In this document: piece by piece, positions 37,741-46,730 of the stretch
Layout: the number at the start of each line of letters is the position of its first letter
How positions within the stretch are numbered: the first letter of the stretch is position 1
DNA from: Gemmobacter serpentinus
Lineage (GTDB): Bacteria; Pseudomonadota; Alphaproteobacteria; Rhodobacterales; Rhodobacteraceae
Direction: 5' to 3'
DNA length: 60,533 nucleotides
Assembly: GCF_008973825.1 (NCBI RefSeq)
Contig: NZ_WCHR01000030.1
Span: forward strand, 1-60,533
Position numbers and translations under genes: made by a program
Notes under the pieces: model-generated
Told to the model about the DNA's origin: nothing
Seen by the model: only the letters and a program-made list of their open reading frames with translations
Database searches by the model: none

Positions 37741-38190
37741 ATGGCCACCTCCGAGAGCCTCAGAAAACTGGTCCACCTCGGCTGTAAGCAGATCGGCCTG
37801 GACAATGACACCCGGCGCGACCTGCAATTGGTCGCGACTGGCAAGGCCAGCATGGCCGACATGACCGATGCGGATCTGCTGCGTGTTGTCGAGGCGCTTA
37901 AACAGCGCGGGTTCAAGGTCGGTTTTCCGGGGCGCAAGCCCGGTCGCCACCCCGTCGCGCCCCGCGCTGATTTGCGCCTGATCCATGTGCTGTGGTCCAA
38001 GCTGGGCGATGCTAACGCGCTGGAACGCCCAGGGCGCGATGGCCTGAACGCTTTCATCCGCAGCCGCTTTGAAGGCAAGTGGCAGGCCGTGCCCATTGAT
38101 GTTGATACCCTGCGCGACAGCGATCAAATCAACGATGTCATCCGCGCACTGAAAGACTGGTGCAAGCGCAAGGAGGTGCCCTTGCAATGA
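37741..38190 (+). CDS. GemA / Mu gp16-like regulatory protein
   Basis: 149 residues, matching the gp16 (DUF1018) family: LRKLVHLGCKQIGLDNDTRR at the start, then LLRVVEALKQRGF and a C-terminal IRSRFEGKWQAVPIDVD. Mu GemA influences host DNA topology and gene expression early after induction. Start is preceded by ACGAGGG. Confidence 0.85.
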   Translation: MATSESLRKLVHLGCKQIGLDNDTRRDLQLVATGKASMADMTDADLLRVVEALKQRGFKVGFPGRKPGRHPVAPRADLRLIHVLWSKLGDANALERPGRDGLNAFIRSRFEGKWQAVPIDVDTLRDSDQINDVIRALKDWCKRKEVPLQ

Positions 38191-38441
38191 CCCAGCCTGT
38201 CGTCATCACGGATCACGCGGTCCTGCGCTATCTTGAGCGTGTGGGTGGCTTCCAGATCGAGGCGTTGCGTGCCGCCTTGGCCGCGCGCCTCCAGCCCGGT
38301 GCCGCCACCGGTGCCGGAGCGGTGGTCATCGACGGTTATGCCTATGTCATCGCCCGCCGTGATGACGAAGCGCCCGCTGTCACCACGGTCATCAAAGTGC
38401 CCCCGTACCCCAAATCCTTTTTGAACAGGGGGAAGGAATGA
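38187..38441 (+). CDS. Small phage protein next to mor, unknown
   Basis: 84 residues starting VVITDHAVLRYLERVGG and ending KVPPYPKSFLNRGKE. The DHAVLRYLER text recalls small phage proteins annotated only as hypothetical. AAGGAGG precedes the start, and both ends overlap neighbours. Confidence 0.65.
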   Translation: MTQPVVITDHAVLRYLERVGGFQIEALRAALAARLQPGAATGAGAVVIDGYAYVIARRDDEAPAVTTVIKVPPYPKSFLNRGKE

Positions 38442-38821
38442 CGACCTTTCCGGGGATCGCAGGCCAAATCGAGGAAGCCATCGGGGTTGAACTGACCACG
38501 CTGCTTCTGCGGCGCTGGGGCGGATGCGAGGTTTCGATCCCGAAACATGCCCAAGGCACGAAGCTGGCAGAGGTGATTGGGATGGAAGCGGCGGAAATCC
38601 TGATCCGTGAAATAGGCCACGGCAAGCTCGTCTTGCCTTGTGCCACCCTGCGCGGGGCAAAGCGCCGCCGTGCCGAAGCGATAGCGCTGCTGCGCCGAGG
38701 TATGTCCGCCTCACAGGTGGCGTTGGCCTGTGACCTTCACACCCGCACCGTCCACGCCTACCGCGCAGCCTTGACCGCCGAAGACAATGCCGCCCAATTG
38801 CAACTGCCGTTTGACATCTAG
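38438..38821 (+). CDS. mor: Mor-family activator of middle/late transcription
   Basis: 127 residues. The N-terminal dimerisation part (IEEAIGVELTTLLLRRWGG) and the C-terminal HTH (LLRRGMSASQVALACDLHTRTV) fit the Mor/C family, which in Mu activates the middle promoter and, through C, the late promoters. It is the last early gene, followed by a terminator and the amidase operon, as expected for the activator that switches on the next block. Confidence 0.9.
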   Translation: MTTFPGIAGQIEEAIGVELTTLLLRRWGGCEVSIPKHAQGTKLAEVIGMEAAEILIREIGHGKLVLPCATLRGAKRRRAEAIALLRRGMSASQVALACDLHTRTVHAYRAALTAEDNAAQLQLPFDI

Positions 38822-38871
38822 CCCGTCCGTCTGCGACAGTATGGCCTGCCCAAATCCAGCCCCGACGCGCC

Positions 38872-38903
38872 GCCCCTGAAACCCTTCAGGGGCGCTTTTG
38901 TTT
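38872..38903 (+). terminator. Terminator hairpin between mor and the amidase gene
   Basis: GCCCCTGAA - ACCC - TTCAGGGGC, a perfect 9-bp stem with 4-base loop, followed by GCTTTTGTTT. It ends the early operon. A near copy of the same stem stands before the protease gene at 46864. Confidence 0.85.
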
Positions 38904-38945
38904 GGCGCGCTTGCGACTGTTTCCCCAGAAAATAGCGGGGCAACA

Positions 38946-39569
38946 ATGTCGAAACCTCACATCATTCAGATCCAGAACGGGCTTGCCGGGCTGGGCTATC
39001 AGCCGGGTGCGGCAGACGGTATTGCGGGGCCGCGCACGCTTGCGGCAGCGGCTGCCGCTCTGGCCAATGACCTTCGCCCTGCGGCGGCGGCCATCAAGCC
39101 CGAAACCACCTCCATCATCTATCAGGGCAGCGCGCGCTATCCGGTAGCAGAGATTGCCGTGCATTGCTCCGCCACCGTGCCCGACTGGATGCGCGACGCA
39201 GGACTTGCTGCCCAGAAGGCCGAGATCCGGCGCTGGCATCTGGCCAACGGCTGGCGCGCTGAAGGCTATCACTGGTTTGTCGGGCGCGAGGGTGACGTGC
39301 TGTCGGGCCGTGCGGAAACGGAGATCGGTGCCGGGATCGAAGGCCACAATCGGGGGGTCATTCATATCTGCCTGATCGGTGGTCACGGATCTTCGGAGAC
39401 CGACCCCTTCAGCCGCAATTTCACGCAGCGGCAGGATGCGGCCCTGCGCCAGTTGATCCAGGGCATCGGCATGCGCACCCGCATCACCCGGATCAGTGGC
39501 CACAATGAATATGCCGCGAAATCCTGCCCTGGCTTCCAGGTGGGCGCATGGCTGAAGGAGGCCGCATGA
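38946..39569 (+). CDS. N-acetylmuramoyl-L-alanine amidase (phage endolysin)
   Basis: 207 residues. Residues about 5-50 resemble a peptidoglycan-binding domain (IQNGLAGLGYQPGAADGIAG). The amidase_2 domain follows with zinc ligands in AVHCSAT, a GYHWFVGREG segment and ISGHNEYAAKSCPGF. It would cleave the amide bond between muramic acid and L-alanine during lysis. The ATG at 38946 after CGGGGC is preferred over an upstream ATG that would lie close to the terminator stem. Confidence 0.92.
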   Translation: MSKPHIIQIQNGLAGLGYQPGAADGIAGPRTLAAAAAALANDLRPAAAAIKPETTSIIYQGSARYPVAEIAVHCSATVPDWMRDAGLAAQKAEIRRWHLANGWRAEGYHWFVGREGDVLSGRAETEIGAGIEGHNRGVIHICLIGGHGSSETDPFSRNFTQRQDAALRQLIQGIGMRTRITRISGHNEYAAKSCPGFQVGAWLKEAA

Positions 39570-39928
39570 TGCAGCAGGTTCTGCAAGCCATGTATGCCGA
39601 ACTCCTGCCGGTGCTGCTGCAACTGATCGCGGCGATCCTCGGCATGGTGCTTTTGCGCGCGGCCGAGGCTGCGCGCCGTCGCTGGGGGATCGAGATCGAG
39701 GCCCGGCACCGCGAGGCCCTGCATGCCGCGTTGATGACCGGGGTCAGCGCGGCATTGGCGCGCGGCCTTCAGGGCACCGCTGCCATTGACGCGGCCACGG
39801 TCTATGCCCGCACGAGCGTGCCGGACGCCATTGCCACGCTGAAACCTGACGCGGTGCTGATGCGCAATCTGGCTGCTGCCAAGCTGCATCAGGCCCAGCC
39901 CTTGCTGTTTGCGGAGGCAGCCCAGTGA
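39566..39928 (+). CDS. Small membrane protein of the lysis region
   Basis: 120 residues with one hydrophobic segment near 9-28 (LLPVLLQLIAAILGMVLLRA) and a charged helical remainder. It directly follows the endolysin with overlapping codons; a holin-like or accessory lysis role is suggested only by location and topology. Confidence 0.6.
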   Translation: MMQQVLQAMYAELLPVLLQLIAAILGMVLLRAAEAARRRWGIEIEARHREALHAALMTGVSAALARGLQGTAAIDAATVYARTSVPDAIATLKPDAVLMRNLAAAKLHQAQPLLFAEAAQ

Positions 39929-40287
39929 TCCCGCCGACACCCCCTGCCTTTGATCTTGGCCCCGCCTTGGCGTTGACCCTCGCGGCCCTGAACATCATCA
40001 ACATCCTCTACACTTGGTGGCGCACCCGCGATCAGAATGTCGAGACCCGCTTCCGCGCCGGATCGGAGCGGATGGATCGGCTCGACCAGCGGTTGGCCAG
40101 TGTTGAACAGACCTTGCGGGCGCAGCCAACCAAGGAAGACATGCACGCCCTGCACCTCGCCATGAAGGAAATGCAGGGCGAGATGAAAACCATGGCGGCG
40201 GTGATGGAGGGCAACAACAAGATCATGTCGCGCCTTGAGGACATCGTTGCCCGCCACGAAAACCACCTGCTGGACGGAGCGAAGTGA
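39925..40287 (+). CDS. DUF2730-family protein (Mu gp25-like)
   Basis: 120 residues: one N-terminal membrane segment near 13-30 (ALALTLAALNIINILYTWW), then a long coiled-coil (RMDRLDQRLASVEQTLR ... EMKTMAAVMEG). This topology is that of DUF2730/gp25 proteins found between lysis and terminase genes in Mu-like phages, possibly spanin-like. GTG start overlaps the previous stop. Confidence 0.8.
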   Translation: MIPPTPPAFDLGPALALTLAALNIINILYTWWRTRDQNVETRFRAGSERMDRLDQRLASVEQTLRAQPTKEDMHALHLAMKEMQGEMKTMAAVMEGNNKIMSRLEDIVARHENHLLDGAK

Positions 40288-40586
40288 TGAGCGATTACGG
40301 CACCACCCTGCGCAAGCATCGGCGGCTGGCCATGCTGCGCTTCCTGAAGGACTGCGACGGCTACAGCGCCAACGGCTCGATCATCCGCGATGTGGTGAAC
40401 GGGGTGGGCGTGACCTCGACCACCGATCAGATCACCACGGAACTGGCCTGGCTGAAGGAACAGGGTCTGATCACACTGGATGATCTGGGCGGCCTGTTGC
40501 TGGCCACCGCGACAACGCGAGGTGTCGAGATCGCGCAAGGGCTTGCATCCCACCCGGATGTGCAGCGCCCCAGCCCGAGGGCCTGA
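40287..40586 (+). CDS. Mu gp26-like small winged-helix protein
   Basis: 99 residues with a winged-helix pattern (LAMLRFLKDCDGY, TTDQITTELAWLKEQGLITLDD). The position between the DUF2730 and gp27-like genes equals gp26 in Mu. The ATG shares a base with the preceding TGA. Confidence 0.7.
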   Translation: MSDYGTTLRKHRRLAMLRFLKDCDGYSANGSIIRDVVNGVGVTSTTDQITTELAWLKEQGLITLDDLGGLLLATATTRGVEIAQGLASHPDVQRPSPRA

Positions 40587-40587
40587 C

Positions 40588-41127
40588 ATGCCGCCGCCCC
40601 GCAAGATCGACCTGCTGCCCGCCGAAATGCGCGGGTGGTTGCAGGAGGAACTGCGCGCCGCTGGCTTCGCGGGCTATGAGGATTTGGCCGAAAGGCTGAA
40701 CTTCCGGCTTGAAGCCGAGGGCCTTGAGCTGCGCATCCGCAAATCGGCGATCCATGCCTACGGCGTGGAATATGAGGCGATGGTGCGGGCGCAGGAAGAG
40801 GCCAGCGCTTGGGCGGTGGGCTGGATGCAGGACGAAGGGCTGGCTGATGAAGCCAAGCGCCATTCCGTCCTGTTCCAGATGATCACGACGCTCGCGTTCA
40901 AGGTGATGAAATCGCAAGCCCTGAAAGAGGGCGACGAGATCGACCCGAAGGAGCTGCACTTCCTCGGCAAGATGCTGAAGGACGTCATGTCATCTTCCGG
41001 CATCCGTGAGCAGACCATCGCCGCCGACCGCAAGGCGCAATCGGCCAAGCTCGAGGCCGCTGTTGCCTCTGGTGATATCGACGCCGAAGCCGCCGCCAAG
41101 GCGCGCAGGATCATGGGGTTTGCGTGA
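40588..41127 (+). CDS. DUF3486-family protein, probable small terminase (gp27-like)
   Basis: 179 residues. It starts RKIDLLPAEMRGWLQEELR and continues with a helical region (FQMITTLAFKVMKSQALK) typical of the gp27/DUF3486 family, which acts as the small terminase or DNA-recognition subunit in Mu-like packaging. The gp28-like large terminase follows further along. Confidence 0.82.
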   Translation: MPPPRKIDLLPAEMRGWLQEELRAAGFAGYEDLAERLNFRLEAEGLELRIRKSAIHAYGVEYEAMVRAQEEASAWAVGWMQDEGLADEAKRHSVLFQMITTLAFKVMKSQALKEGDEIDPKELHFLGKMLKDVMSSSGIREQTIAADRKAQSAKLEAAVASGDIDAEAAAKARRIMGFA

Positions 41128-41315
41128 TGGATGATCGCGCCACCGGCAATCTGATCCTGCTGGCCCAACTGAACTATCAGCGCGCGGGCTGGCAGACGCT
41201 GGCCCTCGCCTGGGCGCTCGGGCGCCATCGCATCATCCGGCATCTGGGTCGTGTCGGCCGCGTCAGCTTCTGGCGCGGTCAGCCCTACCTTCTCTCGTTT
41301 CGTGAAACCCTGTGA
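41127..41315 (+). CDS. Small phage protein, unknown
   Basis: 62 residues, basic and aromatic-rich (QLNYQRAGWQTLALAWALG, then FWRGQPYLLSF). The ATG shares a base with the preceding stop. No family recognised. Confidence 0.5.
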   Translation: MDDRATGNLILLAQLNYQRAGWQTLALAWALGRHRIIRHLGRVGRVSFWRGQPYLLSFRETL

Positions 41316-41325
41316 GGACAAATCC

Positions 41326-42165
41326 ATGTTTCGACTGAGACCCGTTGACTTCCTGCTGGTATTGGCAGCCTTGATCGTCCTGACCCTGTGCCTGCTGGCA
41401 CCGTCGCCGGTCGCAGCCCAGACCCTCGACATTGCGACCGGCAAGGCGAGCGGTGGTTATGACCGCCGAGCCAAACAGATCGTACAGCGCCTTGAACAGC
41501 GCGGCATCCCGACCACCCTGACCAATTACAACGGCTCCGACGAAATCTCGTTGGCGCTCTGTGGCGGGCGGGCCGGTCTCGGCATCCTTCAGATTGACGC
41601 CATCTATGCCCGGTCCCTTGAGGGCTGCCAGATGAAGGCGGTTGGCTCCTATGGCGCAGAGGCCGCGCTGATCCTGTTTCCGCCCCGTTCCGACTATGAT
41701 GAACTGTCCGACCTTGGGTCTGGTACTGCCGTCCTGGTCGATACGGTCGGCAGCGGGTCCGATCTGTTCTGGCGCACGATCACCCGTGTTGAAACCGGCG
41801 AAGATGGATCTGGGGATGATTGGGCCTCGGCCCGTGTCGTCAATGATCCGCTCGAGCTGGCAAACACCTCGGCACAGATGGGCGAGATCCACGCGGTTGT
41901 TCTTGTCCGCAAGCCCGACAGCCCGGATGTGCAGATCCTGCTGGGGCAAGGCTGGACGATTGGCGAGCTTTGGGACCGCGATATCAATGCCCTCGTTTTC
42001 AACGGCGCCCCGCTTTACCGCTCTGCCAAGTTCATGGTGCCCACGCCGGGCGGCTCGACCGTCAAGGCATGGGCCTATGAGGTGCGCAGTTTCATCGCGG
42101 TGACGCGGTCCATTGCGGATGGCGACCGCCAGCGCTTTGCGGCTGTGACCGCCGCCGCGCAGTGA
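41326..42165 (+). CDS. TAXI-type periplasmic solute-binding-like protein inside the phage
   Basis: 279 residues. A signal peptide or anchor is clear at 1-32 (LVLAALIVLTLCLLA, then SPVAAQ). The mature part follows the TAXI/TRAP substrate-binding pattern: TLDIATGKASGGYDRRA, then ISLALCGGRAGLGILQIDAI and AVLVDTVGSGSD. Such proteins normally feed TRAP transporters, but no transporter gene is present and the neighbours are small and large terminase genes. GAGGACAAATCC precedes the ATG. A role in modifying the envelope of the infected or lysogenic cell is a guess. Confidence 0.75.
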   Translation: MFRLRPVDFLLVLAALIVLTLCLLAPSPVAAQTLDIATGKASGGYDRRAKQIVQRLEQRGIPTTLTNYNGSDEISLALCGGRAGLGILQIDAIYARSLEGCQMKAVGSYGAEAALILFPPRSDYDELSDLGSGTAVLVDTVGSGSDLFWRTITRVETGEDGSGDDWASARVVNDPLELANTSAQMGEIHAVVLVRKPDSPDVQILLGQGWTIGELWDRDINALVFNGAPLYRSAKFMVPTPGGSTVKAWAYEVRSFIAVTRSIADGDRQRFAAVTAAAQ

Positions 42166-42196
42166 CGACGCCGTGATCAAGCGCACAGGGGGCACC

Positions 42197-42442
42197 ATGA
42201 ACAAGATTGGCCTTACACTTGGCAGCGATTGTGAACGCGCTGCCTTTGACGCCGAGAAGATCGCGGCGGCTGGCTTGGATGATGCCACCCTTTGCGACCT
42301 GCTGACCCGATGCCTCAATCCTCTCGCCCGCCTTCTGAAGGACGGCTGCGGCGTCGGAGTCACGGTGAGTGCCGGGCAGGCACATATCTTTGGACTGGAA
42401 ACGGCGGAGGTATCAGTACCGCCTGAAGCCGCCCGGCTATGA
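42197..42442 (+). CDS. Small phage protein before the large terminase, unknown
   Basis: 81 residues from the ATG at 42197, with CAGGGGG as ribosome site. Mixed alpha/beta composition (ITLG-like GLTLGSDCERAAFDAEKI, then LLKDGCGVGVTVSAGQAHIF). The stop overlaps the terminase start. No family recognised. Confidence 0.6.
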   Translation: MNKIGLTLGSDCERAAFDAEKIAAAGLDDATLCDLLTRCLNPLARLLKDGCGVGVTVSAGQAHIFGLETAEVSVPPEAARL

Positions 42443-43848
42443 GCGCCCTAAACCCCACCTCGCCGGTGATCCGCTTCCTGCCTTACCAGAAGGCGTGGAT
42501 TGCGGATCAGTCGCGCTTCAAGATTGGCATGTTCAGCCGCCAGACGGGCAAGACCTTCTCGACCGGGGGCGAATGCGCCGACGATTGCTTCACCGCATGG
42601 GCCGAGGATCGACGGGCGCGGTGGGTGATCCTTTCGCGCGGGGAACGGCAGGCGGCCGAGATGATGACCGAGGTGATCAAGCCGTTCACCAAGGCCTATT
42701 ATGAGGTCTATAACACCCTGCTTAAAGGCGGCGAGCCGACCTTCCACGAAGGCGAGTTCCGCGCGCCCCAGGAGAAGGGGCCGGATGCGGTTTACAAGCA
42801 GCTCGAGGTGGCCTTCCCGAATGGCAGCCGTATCACCGCGCTGCCCGCAAATCCCGACACCGCGCGCGGCTTTTCGGCCAATGTGATCCTCGACGAATTC
42901 GCCTTCCACGCCAAATCGCGCGAGATCTGGGCGGCGCTGTTTCCGGTGATTTCCAAATCCGGCCTGAAGCTGCGGGTGATCAGCACGCCCAACGGCAAGG
43001 GTAACAAGTTCTTCGAGCTGATGACCGCCGAGGATACGGTCTGGTCGCGGCATGTGGTCGATATCTATGAGGCGGTGCGGCAAGGGCTGGACCGCGATAT
43101 CGACATGCTGCGCAAGGGCATGGCCGACCCGGATGCATGGGCGCAGGAATATGAGCTGCAATGGCTGGATGAGGCCTCAAGCTGGCTCGACTATGACCTG
43201 ATTGGTGCCTGCGAGCATCCGGCAGCCGGGCTGCCCGGGCTGTATCAGAGCGGGCCCTGTTTTGTCGGTGTCGACATTGCGGCACGCAACGACCTGTTTG
43301 TGATCTGGGTCATGGAACTGGTGGGCGATGTGCTTTGGACGCGCGAGGTCATCACGCGGCGCCGGGCCTCGTTTTTTGAGCAGGATCAGCTGCTGGCCGA
43401 GGTGATGCAGCGCTATCATGTGGTGCGCTGCCGGATGGACCAGACGGGCATGGGCGAAAAGCCGGTCGAGGATGCCAAGCGCCGCCATGGTGACAGCCGG
43501 GTTGAAGGCGTCCTGTTCTCGGCCGCCATCAAGCTGGACATGGCGACTGCACTGAAGGAGGCAATGCAGGACCGCAAGGCACGCATCCCGGCGGGCGATG
43601 TGCCGTTGCGCGCGGATCTGCATGCCATCAAGAAACAGGTCGGGGTGACCGGCACACCGCGCCTGATTGCGGACGGCGACACTGATGGCCACGCCGACCG
43701 CTTCTGGGCCGCCGCCATGGCGGTCTCAGGCGCCCAGGTCACCTATCAACCGTATGCGTATCAGCCTGTGCCGATGGGCGGCGGGCAGGATTTTGACCGC
43801 GAGATCGCCACCACGGGCGGGTTTCGTGTTGGGAAAGGACTATTCTGA
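42439..43848 (+). CDS. Large terminase subunit (Mu gp28-like)
   Basis: 469 residues. ATPase: Walker A SRQTGKTFS near 33 and Walker B NVILDEFAF near 150, with the coupling motif STPNGKGN near 178. The nuclease half has an RNase H-like start GVDIAARNDLFVIWV near 275. It packages phage DNA into proheads. The GTG/ATG overlap with the preceding gene and the shared base with the portal gene show tight coupling. Confidence 0.94.
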   Translation: MSALNPTSPVIRFLPYQKAWIADQSRFKIGMFSRQTGKTFSTGGECADDCFTAWAEDRRARWVILSRGERQAAEMMTEVIKPFTKAYYEVYNTLLKGGEPTFHEGEFRAPQEKGPDAVYKQLEVAFPNGSRITALPANPDTARGFSANVILDEFAFHAKSREIWAALFPVISKSGLKLRVISTPNGKGNKFFELMTAEDTVWSRHVVDIYEAVRQGLDRDIDMLRKGMADPDAWAQEYELQWLDEASSWLDYDLIGACEHPAAGLPGLYQSGPCFVGVDIAARNDLFVIWVMELVGDVLWTREVITRRRASFFEQDQLLAEVMQRYHVVRCRMDQTGMGEKPVEDAKRRHGDSRVEGVLFSAAIKLDMATALKEAMQDRKARIPAGDVPLRADLHAIKKQVGVTGTPRLIADGDTDGHADRFWAAAMAVSGAQVTYQPYAYQPVPMGGGQDFDREIATTGGFRVGKGLF

Positions 43849-45398
43849 TGGCACTGCTCGATGCCTATGGGCGACCGATCCGGCCGCAGCAGCTGACCCG
43901 ACCGCAGGCCGAACCGGGGATGACCGGCATCCGGCAAATTTGGAACGGCTCGACAGCGTCAGGCCTCACGCCACAGCGCATGGCGGCGATCCTGCGCGCC
44001 TGTGATCAAGGCGACATGCACGAGTTCCTGACGCTCGCGGAGGAGATGGAGGAGCGTGACGCGCATTACCAGTCCGTCATGGGCACCCGGAAGCGCGTGA
44101 TCAGCGGCATCACCCCGATTGTTGTTCCGGGGGGCAAGGATGCGCAGTCGAAAAAGATTGCCGATGCGGTTCAGCGCGAGATTGCCGAACATGACGGCTT
44201 CCCAGATATGGTCGAGGATCTGCTTGACGCGCTCGGCAAATCCTTCTCCGTGGTCGAACTGGATTGGCTGCGCGAGGGGCGTGGCTGGTCGTTTGCCGAG
44301 TTCATTCGCCGCGACCAGCGCCACTTTACTTTTGACCGGGCGACCGGGCGCGAGCTGCGAATGCTGGATGAGGCGGCACCGGTCGACGGGCTGACGCTTG
44401 AGCCCGCCAAATTTGCCATCCATCGTGCCCGGATCAAATCCGGCCTGACCTATCGCGGTGGTTTGGCCCGCGTCGTCTCTTTTGCCTGGATGTGCAAGCA
44501 GTACACGATGAAGGACTGGATTGCCTTTATCGAGACCTATGGCCTACCGCTGCGCCTCGGCCGCTATGGGCCTGAGGCCACCGTTGATGACGTGCGCAAG
44601 CTGTTTATGGCGGTAGCCAATATCGGCACCGATGCGGCGGCGGTCCTGCCCAAGTCCATGGAGATCGAATTCCAGAACGGCACCGCCGTCACCGGCGACC
44701 GTCTCTTTGAAAACTTCGCACGCTGGGCGGATGAACAGATTTCAAAGGCGGTTCTGGGGCAGACCATGACGGCCGATAGCGGATCGTCCGAGGCCCAAGC
44801 CAAGGTGCATAATGACGTGCGCCACGACATTGCGGTGTCAGACGCGCGGGCGGTATCCGGCACGATCAACCGCGATATCGTGCGTGCCTATGTGGCTCTG
44901 AACTTTGGTGAGCAAGACATCTATCCGCGCCTGCGTCTGGTCATCGAGGAGCCGGAAGACGCCAAGGCAAAGGTTGACGGAGCGGTGGCGCTGGCCGGGA
45001 TCGGCGTCACCTTCCGCGCGTCCGAGCTGCGCCGCACGCTGGGCTATTCTGATCCTGAGCCGGGGGAGGAGGTGGTGGGTGGGCCGCCTGCGCCCCCTGC
45101 ACCTCCGAAGGATGGGGACGCCCTGAACCGTCTGCGCCAGACCCTGTTGGCGCTGAACACCCCGACCGCCCCTGACACGGCCGACCAGATCACCGATGAG
45201 GCGCTGGAAGATTGGGAGGATCTGGCCAACCAGATGCAGTCGGCCATAGCCACGGCGGTGGACGGCGCGCAAAGTTATGAGGAGCTGCTGGCGCGGCTGC
45301 CTGAAGCGCTGTCGCTTATGCCCACATCACTGACCGTTGAAACCCTCGTAAAGGGGCTGTTCAAGGCCCGGGCGCTTGGGGATCGGGTGGATGGCTGA
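43848..45398 (+). CDS. Portal protein, DUF935 family (Mu gp29-like)
   Basis: 516 residues. It contains the DUF935 core: HYQSVMGTRKRVISGI, a middle YTMKDWIAFIETYGLPLR and KAVLGQTMTADSG, as in gp29-type portals. The protein forms the DNA entry ring of the capsid. A Pro-rich linker near 400-425 precedes a helical C-terminus. The stop overlaps the start of the gp30-like gene. Confidence 0.93.
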   Translation: MALLDAYGRPIRPQQLTRPQAEPGMTGIRQIWNGSTASGLTPQRMAAILRACDQGDMHEFLTLAEEMEERDAHYQSVMGTRKRVISGITPIVVPGGKDAQSKKIADAVQREIAEHDGFPDMVEDLLDALGKSFSVVELDWLREGRGWSFAEFIRRDQRHFTFDRATGRELRMLDEAAPVDGLTLEPAKFAIHRARIKSGLTYRGGLARVVSFAWMCKQYTMKDWIAFIETYGLPLRLGRYGPEATVDDVRKLFMAVANIGTDAAAVLPKSMEIEFQNGTAVTGDRLFENFARWADEQISKAVLGQTMTADSGSSEAQAKVHNDVRHDIAVSDARAVSGTINRDIVRAYVALNFGEQDIYPRLRLVIEEPEDAKAKVDGAVALAGIGVTFRASELRRTLGYSDPEPGEEVVGGPPAPPAPPKDGDALNRLRQTLLALNTPTAPDTADQITDEALEDWEDLANQMQSAIATAVDGAQSYEELLARLPEALSLMPTSLTVETLVKGLFKARALGDRVDG

Positions 45399-46587
45399 TC
45401 CGCTTGATCGCCCGGAATACAGCTTCAGTCCCGGGCCGCCGCCCGAGGCCAGCCGGTTCCTGAAGAACAAGGGGCTGCGGCCTTCATTCGGGTTTGAGGA
45501 TGTTGAACCCGAAGAACATGCCGTCGCATTCGCCGTGGCCAAGGTTATGGAGGTCGATCTTCTGGAGGCCATGCAAACCGAGATCCTGCGCGCGTTGGAT
45601 GAAGGCTTGCCGCTGGCGACCTTCCAGAAGAGCTGGCGCGCTAATCCGCGTCTCGCCGAGTGGTGGGGCAAGCGCGAAATGACCGATCCGCTGACCGGGG
45701 AAGTCAAACTGGTGCAGTTGGGCAGCCCCCGCCGCTTGCGCACCATCTATAATGCGAACATCCGCAGTGCGCGTGCGGCGGGGCAATGGGAACGGATCGA
45801 GCGCACAAAAGCCGCTTTCCCCTATCTGGAATACCGCACCGGCCCCAGTGAGCAGCATCGGCCGCACCACCTGGCGAAAGCCGGAACCATCCTGCCGATC
45901 GACAGCCCGTTCTGGGATGACTGGATGCCGCCGAATGGCTGGGGCTGCAAATGCTGGGTGCGTCAGGTGACCAAGGCGGAAGCCACGCGGCGTGGCGTAT
46001 CGCCCGAACCGGATGTGCCGGATCGTGTGGTGCCGAACGAGCGCACCGGGGACACGCGCTTCATCCCGCTCGGCATTGATCCCGGCTGGCAGCGCAATCC
46101 CGGCAAGCTACGCCTGCAGCACATGGACATGCTGTTGCGCGAGAAGATTGAAAACCTGCCTGAAGCCGCGCGCAAAGTGGCATTGCGTGACATTGCCACC
46201 AGTTGGCGGGTCATGCGCATCTTGCGCGATGGCGCTCCTGGTAAAGCCCCGGTCGCCATGCTGGAGCCTGCGCTCACAGAGCGGCTTGGCGCCCGGACCA
46301 GCCTGATCGATGTATCCTCTGCCACCATCGAGAAGCAGCGCGGCCGCCATCCCGAGCTGACGCCGGAAGACTATGCCCGCCTTGTCGATCTGCTGGAAAA
46401 GGGCAAGGCGATTGCGCAGAGCGAGACGCACCTTGCATTCGTCGAACCGGCGTCCGACCTACCATGGGTCGCTGTTCTCAAGCGGACACTGGACGGGCGA
46501 GAGGTGTTTCTCGTCAGCCTCTACAAATCATCATCAATGCGCTACATCAGCCGTCTGATCGAGCGTGGCGAGATATGGAGGGAGTGA
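45391..46587 (+). CDS. Minor head protein, Mu gp30/F-like
   Basis: 398 residues. It contains the phage Mu F-like head morphogenesis domain: RTIYNANIRSARAAG near 118, KAAFPYLEYRTGPSEQHRP, and the conserved WGCKCWVRQV near 187. A C-terminal extension (AFVEPASDLPWVAVLKR) may be a nuclease- or toxin-like module, as in some gp30 homologues; I am not certain. The ATG at 45391, overlapping the portal stop, is chosen. Confidence 0.88.
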   Translation: MADPLDRPEYSFSPGPPPEASRFLKNKGLRPSFGFEDVEPEEHAVAFAVAKVMEVDLLEAMQTEILRALDEGLPLATFQKSWRANPRLAEWWGKREMTDPLTGEVKLVQLGSPRRLRTIYNANIRSARAAGQWERIERTKAAFPYLEYRTGPSEQHRPHHLAKAGTILPIDSPFWDDWMPPNGWGCKCWVRQVTKAEATRRGVSPEPDVPDRVVPNERTGDTRFIPLGIDPGWQRNPGKLRLQHMDMLLREKIENLPEAARKVALRDIATSWRVMRILRDGAPGKAPVAMLEPALTERLGARTSLIDVSSATIEKQRGRHPELTPEDYARLVDLLEKGKAIAQSETHLAFVEPASDLPWVAVLKRTLDGREVFLVSLYKSSSMRYISRLIERGEIWRE

Positions 46588-46730
46588 AGCGCCTGGGAGG
46601 ACGTCAGATCCTCCGCGACACGAGGCCGGTTCGACGGGATACTTGGCTCAGGCGCATAGCCAATATGGTGCAAATCGGGGCGGATTTCAACGGCCCCGCT
46701 CTCACCCACCGCCGCCCCGCCGTGCAATAG
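46584..46730 (+). CDS. Possible 48-residue phage ORF, GTG start
   Basis: GTG overlaps the stop of the gp30-like gene (GTGA) behind GGAGG. The text KRLGGRQILRDTRPVRRD and WLRRIANMVQIGADFNGPA looks protein-like rather than random. It fits the coupling style of this operon, but there is no known family and the ribosome site spacing is tight. Confidence 0.4.
   Translation: MKRLGGRQILRDTRPVRRDTWLRRIANMVQIGADFNGPALTHRRPAVQ

Noticed and set aside
42173-42196. GTG start upstream of the small gene at 42197
   Set aside because: The ATG at 42197 has a much better ribosome site (CAGGGGG).
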